64,000 nt of DNA from Liolophura sinensis (Eukaryota; Mollusca; Polyplacophora; Chitonida; Chitonidae), in the NCBI RefSeq assembly GCF_032854445.1, contig NC_088297.1, positions 21,153,127 to 21,217,126 of the forward strand. The letters are read 5' to 3'. The notes under the pieces were generated by a model. The model made no database searches. It was not told the origin of the DNA and saw only the letters and a program-made list of their open reading frames with translations. A program made the translations under genes and the position numbers. Positions 24,074 through 36,300 of this stretch are shown here, piece by piece. Each line of letters opens with the position of its first letter. The stretch's first letter is position 1.

Positions 24074-24355
24074 ATGCATTCTGTTCTTCGTGACCCCCGG
24101 ACCTATGTCCGCCAGGAACCCCTCCCCGTTTACATTCCCAATGGGGTCAAAGTTCAGGCACGCAGCTTGAAGGTGTTTAACCCTACTATACCCTCCAGGA
24201 ATGATATGCGGAGTGCAAACATTCGCCGTCGCCACTCTCAGATGACCTCCCAAGGGTTTCGTTCTGTGAATTTCAAACCCTACCATGGAATCGGCGACCC
24301 ATTTTACCTAGACCAACAACAACTTATTCTTCATGCATTGGGACAGTTGGAAGAG
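24074..24355 (+). CDS. CCDC60: CCDC60-like exon 1 (residues 1-94)
   Basis: ATG after an in-frame stop; donor GTGTGT; ends in phase 0. It encodes the conserved basic N-terminus: VYIPNGVKVQARSLKVFNP, RRRHSQMTSQGFRSVNF and the end LILHALGQLEE. Confidence 0.85.
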
Positions 24356-27300
24356 GTGTGTAAAGAATTGGCCTCCGTCTTTGTTTTTTATCTAGATGTT
24401 TAAGTTATCCTTGGTTTGGGTGTTATATGTATTACACTCGCCAAGCAGGGTTTTTTATTTTGGTGGTATGTAGTTGTCTGAACTTATCTGTGGGTATACC
24501 AGGTACATGTACTGAACAGAAAAAGTTGTTCAAGCCCAAATATGAAAGAAATTTTATGCACCAGTTGCCATGGAGCTAAAGATCAATGCATCAAATTTTG
24601 GTGGTGATAGTATGTGCGAGTTAAGTGATTCTTCATCATTGACAGATAATATTGTCCCTTTGTCTGTAGTGTGGGAACTTGTAGCTTTGGCTGTGTTTTT
24701 AGTTTTTAGGTTGTTCTGTTGTATTGTTTTCAGTCCATCGGCTCACAATGTAGCATGTGCTTATTGCTTGATTTCACTTGTTTTGTAGAGTAAAGACCTG
24801 TCTAATCGCAGTGACGCAGGGCATGATGGGATAGATCCTCAGACAGAGTCCTATTCACAGAGGAAGACCAAAGTAAGTGGCTTAAGGTATCAAAATGAAG
24901 TGTAATAGTGACATACCATTTATCACATGAGAGCATGCAGCTTTGATAAATCATTATGCCAAAATGCTAAATGGTATACAGGGGCCACGGTGTCGGAGAT
25001 GGTTAGCACACCAGTGTGGCGCAGTGACACAGGAACCTCTCACCAAGGTGATTGCTGTGAGTTCAAGTCTTGCTCATGCTGGCTTCTTCTCCGACTGTAG
25101 GTGAGAAGGCCTGCAGCAACCTGCGGATGGTTGTGGGTTTCCCCTGGGCTTTGCCCGGTTTTCTTCGATCATAATGCTGGTCACCGTTATATAAGTGAAA
25201 TATTCTTGAGTACGGCGCAAAACACCAATGAAATAAAAAAAATAATAAATAAATGGTATTCGGCACATGGAGAAGAAGAGCAGAATAATATAGAGAGCGG
25301 TGGAATGTAGCTTAGGCCATCTTTCAAAACATGTTGGGCAATCATTACCCGCATTTTTTCTTCTTTTCTATTTTTTTAAAAATTTACTCTAAATGTTAGT
25401 TTCTTTACAATCTTCCAACTGACCTACATGTATACCCTTTTTTTGCTAAAGGGTGTTGATACACCTACAGTGTGTCAAAGAATGTTTAAGGATGGTGTTA
25501 TTTTTTTAAAATTTTAAATAAAAAAAAGTTTTATTTTCTTAAAAATGTGGTTGGCTGTTCCATTTATTGTACGACATTAAGTGGAAAGTAAGTTTAAGAA
25601 GGGATTAATAAGGTTTTTTGTGAAAAAAAAACAAAATTTATATTTGGAAACCGAAATTTGTGCATTTCATGTAGCAGGTTTTTTAGGGACTAAATTACAG
25701 GTGTCATTTTTAGGGGCTAAATTACAGGTGTCATTTTTAGGGACTAAATTACAGGTGTCATTTTTAAGGACTAAATTAAATGTCATTTTTATCGACTAAA
25801 TTACAGGTGTCATTTTATCGGCTAAATTACAGGTGTCATTTGTAGGGACTAAATTACAGGTGTCATTTTTAGGGACTAAATGACAGGTGTCATTTTTAGG
25901 GACTAAATTCCAAGTTTCATTTACACATTATAGTTAGAAATTATTAATGACAATACATAAAAAAAAGTCTCTGAATTCTGCTTCTTAGATTGCGACAAAA
26001 TTTGTGTTACGACGAGACAGGCAAGGGTTGAACACGCTAAAGAAAGAAGTCAAACAAGGACGGTAAGATTCTCAAGACTCTGTGCTTTTTGCCTGATGTA
26101 GCAAGGGTTGAACACGCTGAAGAAAGAAGTCAGACAAGGACGGTAAGATTCTCAAGACTCTGTGCTTTGTGCCTGATGTAGCAAGGGTTGAACACGCTGA
26201 AGAAAGAAGTCAAACAAGGACGGTAAGATTCTCAAAACTCTGTGCTTTATGCCTGATGTAGCAAGGGTTGAACACGCTGAAGAAAGAAGTCAAACAAGGA
26301 CGGTAAAATTCTCAAGACTCTGTGCTTTATGCCTGATGTAACTGCTGAATACCTGAGAAGGGTTTACGACAGATACACCCAAAAGTGGGCAGCGCTACGT
26401 AGGGCTAAGGGTTAGTGAACTTGTAACGAAAGTCCTGAACAAGTCGTAGAATTCTGCCTGAAAAGGTGCTGGAAGTCGTCAAGCATCTCGCTGCATGGGG
26501 TTAAATTGTAAGTCATTTAGGGTAATAACAGAAATGATTCAGCCAGGTGAAGTAATTAACACTAACACCTGAGATCTCGTTAGCAGAATTAATCAAGCAT
26601 TTATCACATGGTTCATTGATTAACTCCTGGGTAAAGGTTAAGTAGTTGTGTCCAAGGTAGAACACTTTGTTTAATTGTCAATCATCAAACTTGCTCTTGT
26701 TTGATATCGGTGCCAGAACCAGGTGTTATCGAGTGTATTGATTGGTCAGCTGTCAGGAAAATGATTAATCCTCAGGTAATGGTTGTCTGAAGGTCCAGCA
26801 AGACCGTTTGGACAGTGGAAGTCATGGATATTCACTTACCTTCATTGTACCTGAGAGGACTGAGGAGGCTTAGCCCGCCCGCATGGCGCAATGACTCAAG
26901 AGCCTTTCACTAATACGGTCGCTGTGCGCTCATGCTGGCTTCCTCTCCGGCCATACAAGGGACGATCTGCCAGCAGCCTGCAGATGGTCGTGGGTTCCCC
27001 TGTGCTCTTCCAGTTTTCCACTCACCATAACTCTGGCTGCTGTCGTATAGGTGAAATATTCTTCAGTGCGGCGTAAAACACGAATTAAATAAATAGAAAA
27101 AGTTAGAATATCAGAAGTTACACCAAGTTTGTCCTGACTAAAAATGTGTTACCTCTACAACATTCAGGTATTTAAACATCGGTTTCCTCACCAGGGATAG
27201 AAATTAGAAGTAATGCCAGCAAAAAAAGATTAAATGTATTGTTGTTGACGTTGTTGGATTAGCTTCATTGCTGGGTGGGTTATTGATCCATTAGTCGATT

Positions 27301-30300
27301 TGCTTGGTATACCCAAATTGTTGTCAGCTGGTCGTTTTGAACAATCGGTATATTTCGTTTCGCTGCCAACGACTAGCATATTCCTGTAGTCGCACTCCTG
27401 TCCCTATGAACTTCATGTCGCGATATGCGCTTTGCTTCTCTTTGCTCAGTGAAAAGCCACAAGAACAGTGTAATCTATTTTCGTAACAAGGAAAGACTTG
27501 TACAGGAAGTCTGGTACATTTTATGGAAGCTTGATTTTCCGACGAAGTGATGTTCTGAAGTAATTTGATGTTTTGTTACAAATTAAAGGTGCCATTATGA
27601 ATTCACTCAAATGCCAGTTTGAGAAACTGATCAAAGGGGCAAAATTTTATGTATGTGCAAATTTTCATCGCCAAATATTTAAGCGGACACTTGTCCTCGA
27701 AGCTCATAAATTTTGACGGACAAAAACATTTTTTTGCCAGACATGTGCGAAAAGTCAGTTGTAATTTCGAACCCTGCTCACTCTCGAGGCTCTTATGCTG
27801 TTTGCGGTGATGAGCAGCCTGCGTTTGTAGCTCTGTTAACACGGTCTAAATGTGCGTTAAGGACCACTTGTCTGGCACTGATGCTAACAGTTTCATGTAT
27901 TTATTTATTTATTTATTTTTTGCTGCCGATGGTCAGTTTCATGGAGGAAATAAGTTCACGTGGTAAACCACCGACCTTTGGTAATGTTACTGACTAACTT
28001 TTCCACACGTGACACACATAAGGAAGACAGCACAAGTGGTGTTTAATGAATGTTTAGTGTAGTCTGCACAAATGGCCACAACAACACCTTTGACTGCCTG
28101 TTGTCACCATATCATGGCCAGAAGTATACAAATGTACATGTATGTTGGTACATCTTTAGGATTGATAGGCATTGATAAGCATAGTCTGCTCAGCTATCCT
28201 GGGTGTAACATGTAGGTACATGTTAGTGCTGTTTATTTTGTTTTTCTTTGGGGCCTCCGTAGCTGAGTGGTTAGCATGCTAGTGCAGCGCAATAGTTATG
28301 GAGCCTCTCACCAATGTGGTTGCTGTGAGTTCAAGTCCAGCTCATGCTGGCTTCCTCTCCGGTCATTTGTGGGAAGGTCTGCAGCAACCTGCGGATGGCT
28401 GTGGGTTTCACCTGAAGTCTGGCTGATTTCCTCCCACCATAATGCTGGGTGCCATCAAATAAGTGAAATATTCTTGAGTACAGGGTAAAACACAAATCAA
28501 ATATTTTAATGAATAAGATTCTTTTTTCTTGTATTTTCAGAACTCTGGTGAGAAATGTCAAGCTGGGACATGGCTTATTTGATCTGATCAAACAGCAGAG
28601 ACATGCTAAGGTAAGGAATCACAAGCAAATCAATACTCACTTTGGGCCTTCATCAGGAGTCCTTCGTGAGCAATCATAAGAGCATTTGGAGCTTTAACCT
28701 GACCTGTGTATAATATGACACCATTAACACTTTAAACCACTTGCATTTGGCCAGTCCACTAGCATTCCAGAGGCAGGCTGCCGGCAGACTACTGGCAAGA
28801 TACAAACCCACTACATACTCACCATGAAGAGGTTTATAATAATTTGTTAGTCTTGGTGTTATTTATAGTCTTAAACTAAGGGTGTACAAAGGTGTTACTA
28901 CATGGATCAGGTGTCTATAACTCTCCAGTCCACTACCAGTCCACAGTTGCACGACATGCAAGCCTTTGGCAGACAGCTGTGAAGCCTCTTTCTAGATTAT
29001 TACATGTGTGTACAGTACACAAGACACATTACACAACATGTGATTGACTTGTTGGGTCGAAATAGGATTGGTTCTGTGAACATGTATATTGTATGATTTG
29101 TACCAAAAAGTCATTCCTAAAGTTAAATCTATTTTAATTCTTCACATGTAACCTATTTGCATGTTTGCAAGGTGTTTATTCAAGCATATTGATTATTCTG
29201 AAGGCGGTATTCTGTGTAGACTGATAAAACTTTACTTTCTGTCATGCCCTGAAATTGGCCAATCCATCCAGTGTAGTTTTGTCTCCAAAATCAAGTACAC
29301 AGTGTGCATACATTGCATTGAAAGTTGCCCTTTTATGTGAGAAAAGGTAGAGGAAATAGGGTAAATGTACAAATCTGTACGATAATTTGCACTGTGAACC
29401 TGTGGATATGGATGTAAACAAGGTTTCTTTCGGATGCAGAGGGCACAAGCAGAAGCTGATCGAAAGCGAAAAGAAGAAGCCGCAAGAACAGATTGGCAAC
29501 CACCAAAATTTCACAGCTCTGACGACGACACAGAATCCTCAGATGAGGAATTGGGGCAAGATGTGAGTCTGAACAGGTAAGTCGCCTCATCTGATTGGTT
29601 AATGAGTTTCGGTTTATTTTTGGTGAAGTTATTTAATAACGCTGTGATAAAAATTAATGAAAGCTTGTATTCATCAAAATATGCTCAGCATCTTGTAGGA
29701 AGTATCAATGGTTTGTTGGATAAAGGTTTTTATTGTAAGTTTTTGTATTGTTAGGTTATTATCAAGTTCCATCTTCAGTGGAAAGTACATTTTGATCAAT
29801 TCAGTGAGGTGCCAAAAAGTTACCTTGAAAAAACATCTTGATATTTAATGATGCATGAATTAATAAAATTGTGATATATTTCGTTATGTATTAAAGTGGA
29901 AAATATGTGCATAAGAAAATGTTTTTTTTTTTAATTAACTGACACATCTTAAAAAACAACATGCTTCAGGAAATGCCTCTCCTGCTTTCTTCTCTTTGAA
30001 CTGCAATTCTTTATGCAAGTTTTGTCTGCATGGTGTGAAAATCTGAATGTGGCATGATGTAAGTGTTTGCACATGTATTTTTCTTTTGTTTTTTTCACTC
30101 GGCCTGCTTTTTTCACTGTGATACTTTTTTCTTTCTCACAAGTTTCATGAGTGACACAGATCGTGCTGATACTGATGATGAAGGTTTTGACCAATCACAT
30201 GCTTTGGAGTCAGACAGCCCTGATGGAAAAGGGCGTGTCACTTTCAGTGGGTGTGTACTTAATGCAAGGTTATGTTTTGCTTTTTTATTTTTCAATTTTT

Positions 30301-33300
30301 TTGCTTGTAATTTTTGCACAGCTTATAGTTTTCAGTGCTATTCAGACTAAAGATTGTCAGTGTCATGTTTGTATCTCACCACTAGCACCTTTAGAGCAGG
30401 CTTTCAGCATGATTCCTCTATCATTCACTTTGCCATCATAAATGTGGAAAGTAAAAATTACCAGAAACTATCTGTACATCTGTCAGTTCAAAATACTTTG
30501 TGTGAACAGTTCATATATTTCTGCTTTAAAGCGCTCGGTGCATTGATGTATTTCTTGCATACATACATGTATGCTCTAACATATCAGCCATTTTCTGAGT
30601 TAAAAATCATATTAAAATTCTGATTCACTTAATAAAAGTCAAATTAAAATTTGATTCGAATGATGTACTTAGAAAACCACTTCACAAAAAACAATGTAGC
30701 ACCCAGTGGTTCTTGTTGGCTCATTTGACTATAACATTGTTGTGTGTTGCTTACGATGAACAATGTTTAAAAGGTTTGGAGACTCAAATTGAAAACTACT
30801 TCACTCTGCGGCTTTATGTCATTAGGTTTGTCAGGACACTGGAAATGCCTATTATTACGACCTGGGTATACCAGTATGTGTTGTTAAACATTGCTCGAAT
30901 GAGTGCAATCAAACCCTAGGAATTGAAACCATGATATGAGCTCAGTATTTAAACAGTTTTGTTATGCCATCTTTATGAGCATTTATGTTACTGTAATTCT
31001 TCAACATTTTCACACGTTTGCGAGGTGTTTGTTCAAGCATATTCTGAAGGCATTATTCTAGTAGACTGATAAAATTATACTTTTTCTAAAACTCCCAAAT
31101 TGGCCAACCCAACCAATGTAGTTTTGTTTCCAAAATCAAATTAAGAATGTGCATAAATTGCACTGAAAGTTGCTCTGTCATATGCTTTAAGGTTGAGGAA
31201 TTAAGGTATGTATAAAACCATAGCATACCCATGAAGAGAGAGGAAAAATAAACCAATCAAATGATTAAAAATCATGCAAATAATCAGGATTGATCGTACT
31301 TAACAGTTCATGGCAGCGCCCCTACCAACATCCTGTACTCACATAACCAAAGTAATGCAGGTAGTTTAGTGCATAGTTTTGACTGAGACAAATATTATGT
31401 GTTTGGTTAACCTTGGTTGCTTATGTTTAGGAACTATTGGGTGTTGGCCTACCCTAATTCCTCGACCTTTTCGCTTATGAGAGAGCAACTTTCAGTGGAG
31501 TTTATGCACATTAATAATGAGATTTTGGATTCTACATTGATTGGATTGGCCAATTTCTGGGCTTCATGAAAAGTCTAACTTTATCAGATTACACAGATTA
31601 AGACCTTCACATTAGGCTTGAATAAGCACGTTGCATAAATGTGGAAAGGTTGAAGAATTACAGTAGCTGTAGAATTACAGTAGATGATGTGTGTCTGTCA
31701 CTGTGTCTGAAATAAAAAGGAAACGTTCAACTATTGTATGTATCATGGCTTCTTTTTCTGATTCTTTGTAAAACTGATCTGTATTTTGGGATATCCCAAC
31801 CAGATTACCTGATTCTTTTATGTGCTGTTTTAATTACCAGGCTTGAAAATCCTGATTGCTCAGTGATCACACAAAGCCGCCCCGTGAGTACGCGAAAGAA
31901 GAAAGCCCAAGAGCTTCGCCCATATACACCTCAGCACAACAGCCTTGTGGAGGCGAATGACCTTCAGTTCTGCTCCAAGTAAGGTCAAGGGTCAAGATGC
32001 AGACTTTATGTATAATAAACTGTGCTAAACAACTAACATCAGTGTTATAATGTCACAGTGTAACCCTGTTTGTGTTAAGACTGCATGTGGCCTTCATGCT
32101 GGCAGGGCCATATGTACAGCCATTTTAGTTCCGGAAAACGTTTAGGCCCCCAAACTGTTACGCCCCCCCAAACTAGCCAAGCTGTATTAAACAAGTAAAT
32201 TGAACCAAAATATGATGGTTTTTACCAGCAAAAGTAGTTTTCATACGAATTTCCTTCATTCTCAGAAACCATCATTTTGAATGACAGTTCGTAAAATGTG
32301 TTTATGCGAGGCTACAATTTCACCTCTGATGTTTTGGATACAGAACTTTCTATTTGTTTCTTAGATATGGCCCTTAATAACGATGCTGTATTCCGTTTTC
32401 TTTGTAATACATAGGATACATGCACTTCCCGTCTCAGGATTTACCTCCGTAGCAGGTGTCTGTCCTTTATTTCAGTATGGAAAATATTGTTGTTTTAAAA
32501 ACTTCATCATTTTCTGTATGCACAGAGGCAAATGGCATTCAAAAGTAGTTATTAAACCTTACAAGAAATTTTACAAGCGTATTAGTCGGAGTTCACCATT
32601 GTGGTTGTTTAAATTCCATCACACCAGTACTTCCAAATGCTAACAGCATTGGATAGTTGAACTGACACTTTCTGTCAAAGGGGGATAATCCATGAAAGGG
32701 GAAGTAATCTATGTATTACGGAGTGAGTGAGTGAGTGAGTGCTTGGGGTTTAACATCGTACTCAACAATTTTTCAGTCATATGACGACCTATGTATTACA
32801 AAAGCACAGAATAGAGTGTCATACTAAAAAAACCTCTAACCTTTGTCCATTGGTTTTATATAAGGAAGGGAAACCTTCTCTGATGGCCCAAGGTCAGACA
32901 AATTTGGTCAGACAACTCGACATCCCGTGAGGTACCTGAACTTGTGAATGGTCATGGGTTTTCCGCGGACTCTACCCAATTTCCTCCCACCATAATGCTG
33001 ACCACCATCGTTAAGTGAAATATTCTTGATACAGCATAAAACACCAATCAGATAAATGAGTTACATGTAAAACTGCATGGGTGGAGTTTAAAAGCCACAC
33101 CTGCTGGATTGGCGACAGCTTAATGTAGGAAAGTTGTTTTGGTCCATATTTAACATGATACTGTGATTGAGGACATCTCCTTGCTGAAGCACTGTCAGTG
33201 TGACATCAAAAACCAATCATTCATTCACTTATTTGTGAAAATACCTTGTGTCCCACGCTTTCCTTACAGGTCTGCGCTGTTCCGTCAGCTGTGCGTGCTG

Positions 33301-36300
33301 TTCTGGATCCTGGAAAGTATGAACATGGAACAGCCACACCTGATGGGAAATATTAGTCAGTCCTGGAACCTGGTGTGAGTATCGGTGATTTCAGGAATGT
33401 GTGCCAGGGATTTAGACGTTTGAACAGATTTGAATAATAACAGAAAATATAACAGAATTATAACGAAAGAAAGTAAAATAAAAATGACAATCAACAGAAC
33501 AACTTTTCTGTTTATGGAGAAGTAAGTTGTTCAAACAGTATTCCAGTTTTGATAAAGAACACTCAATTAAATTGAAGCATTCTGTGAAAGACAATCAACA
33601 GAACAACTTTTCTGTTTATGGAGAAGTAAGTTGTTCAAACAGTATTCCAGTTTTGATAAAGAACACTCAATTAAATTGAAGCATTCTGTGAAAGACAATC
33701 AACAGAACAACTTTTCTGTTTATGGAGAAGTAAGTTGTTCAAACAGTATTCCAATTTTGATAAAGAACACTCAATTAAATTGAAGCATTCTGTGAAAGAG
33801 AAGTAGCTTTGTCAGAATTTGTAACTTTGACATAGTTTGCTCTTCCAATTATTAAGGAACACCCAATTAAACTTAAATGTTGAAATTTGGGTTGGGATGT
33901 GACTAGCTTTGTGTACTGGTAATTTCTTAAAGGCAAAGAAAACACTAATTTGAAGTATTTGTTAGATGTAAGACCATTAAACATTGTCCATGAAAATAGT
34001 TTGATTTATGTTTTTAGAATTTTTTCAACCCAGTAAAATGCATTTGAATCTTGGATTCTATATTGGCCTTTTGTGGCCATATTGGGAATAGTGATGTCAC
34101 ATCTGGTTTTTGTCACTCAAAAATATGGCCCTTTGTGGCCATATTGGGAATAGTGATGTCACATCAGGTTTTTGTCACTCAAAAATATGGCCCTTTGTGG
34201 CCATATTGGGAATAGTGATGTCACATCTGGTTTTTGTCTCTCAAAAATATGGCCCTTTGTGGCCATATTGGGAATAGTGATGTGACATCTGATTTTTGTC
34301 ACTCAAAAACTCAGGGACTGCTAGATTTCATCATCCTGAACGTTTATACACGTAAGTCATTGACCAAATTGACCTTGAAACGAAACAAAATGTTAATGTG
34401 ACATCAGTAATACTTTGCGGGTTACTATATATACAGTCCACCCTTGAATCTGCTGTCTTAAAACCGTTTTACATGGTTGGGAAAATAAAAAAAAAAAAAA
34501 CTGAATTGTATTCCTAGACAGTGTTCAATGGTTTTTCAATGGTTACCTCATTTTAGCATTTTGTGTTCCTTCAAAAACACTGAAGTTCAAATATAAATGT
34601 GAAGAGTATAGTAAGGTCATTGAATTTCCCAAAAAACTTTAGTCATTTGTAAAGGTGGCAAATCCATACATGTCTCCTCTTTGTTTTCATTGAAAGATTC
34701 TTTATTCTTTGCAGGCACATCGGGGGCACGAAAACCCACCCAAGGAAGGCCCAGGAGAGGCGTTTGGCAGAAACAAAGTGGGACAACTTTGTCAACAAAG
34801 ACCCCTCCGTACACAGAGTATGTGCACAAGAGGTTGTAACAGGCCTTCAAAATGTTGAACTCCAGAACATTAGACTTGTACATGATGTGGTTAATGGGCG
34901 GACATAGCCAGAAGCCAGACTTGAACTGGCAACCTTGGAGTTCACGAACAAGTATGGTTCTGAGAGCACCTGTCACACAGTTCAACCAGCAAGAATGTCA
35001 ACGCATATTTTCCATGATGCACTTAAAAATATGTAAACTATAAAAGGGTAGAGCTTAGAGAATAAAACTGCAATATGATAGCTGGCAAATGGTACACATG
35101 ACCGGTGAAATACAGCCTTTTGTCAATTTACCTCAGATAGGATTTTGTTCTAGCTGTTCATGTAAATGCATAAACAGGAGCAAATTACACGCCCTGTAGC
35201 ACCATGGTTTAAGCAACATTATGTTTAAAAATTGCATTGATGTTAATTGTAATATATCAGATGTCACTGGTCTAGAATTACTCAAAAGCCTATGTCATCA
35301 TAACATGAAATTGTTTCATGGCTGTTGTCTGTGAAATCCCCAAAAGACCCTGTAAAAGAACAATGACAATAGGGGAGTTTCCAGTACAAACTCTTTTGTC
35401 GTTCAAGGTAAAAACAGTCCTACTGCTTCATGTGATTTGTGAGAAATGTTAGGCAATGTTTGTTGACAATAATTTACTGATCACTTATCTCAACATGTTC
35501 CAAAGGCACAAATGACATCTCTTTCTGTTAAAAACATGTCAAGTTCAGAAAAGTTCAGCTCTTTAGTTTTCTCTATCATTTGTGTACTCTAAACAACTTT
35601 TGATGAAGTTTTTCCATGTTTATAGTAAATGCGATCAGTAGTAATTACATAACATTTTTGACAGGTGACATTGTACAGAAGGACTTTTTGTACCTAGCAT
35701 GAAAAGAGTTTTAACTTGAAACTCCCCTATTATAGTTGATGCTGATAAACTTTTGATGTTTTCAAAAGGTTTACGAGCCAAAAAATCCTTATGAGATAAA
35801 AATAACGGTTGTTGTTGTTTTGTATCAAAAGGAAGTTTTAAAGCGTGTCTTTCAATGCGAGACTGGGCTTTATTAAAGAACAATGGCAGTTGTTGTTGAT
35901 GTCAATAAGCTTTTGAGTTTATTTTATGGTGAAATGGTGAATGTAACGGCTGTTGTTGTTTTGTGTCAAAAGGGAGTTAAGCGTGCTAGTGCAAGCAGAA
36001 GCCGATTAACCCCACGCCGCATGACGCTGCACCCCAGGATGTCCATCTTCTCCACTGCCAGTGTGTCGTCTGTAACCACTCCAAACTCTTCCAATTATGC
36101 TGGCGGAGCTATCCCAGAAACTTCCCCTGTGAGCGCCTCACAGGAAGTGACGAATTCGGCAAACCAAGCAGATCCAGATGATGATGCTGCCGTCAACACA
36201 AGTGAGTCGCCGATAATTGATGACCATAAATTTCCTCCATGACTAACTTGCCCATATTTCCTGATTCTGAGAGTTGTATTGTTTGGAACATGGGATGATA

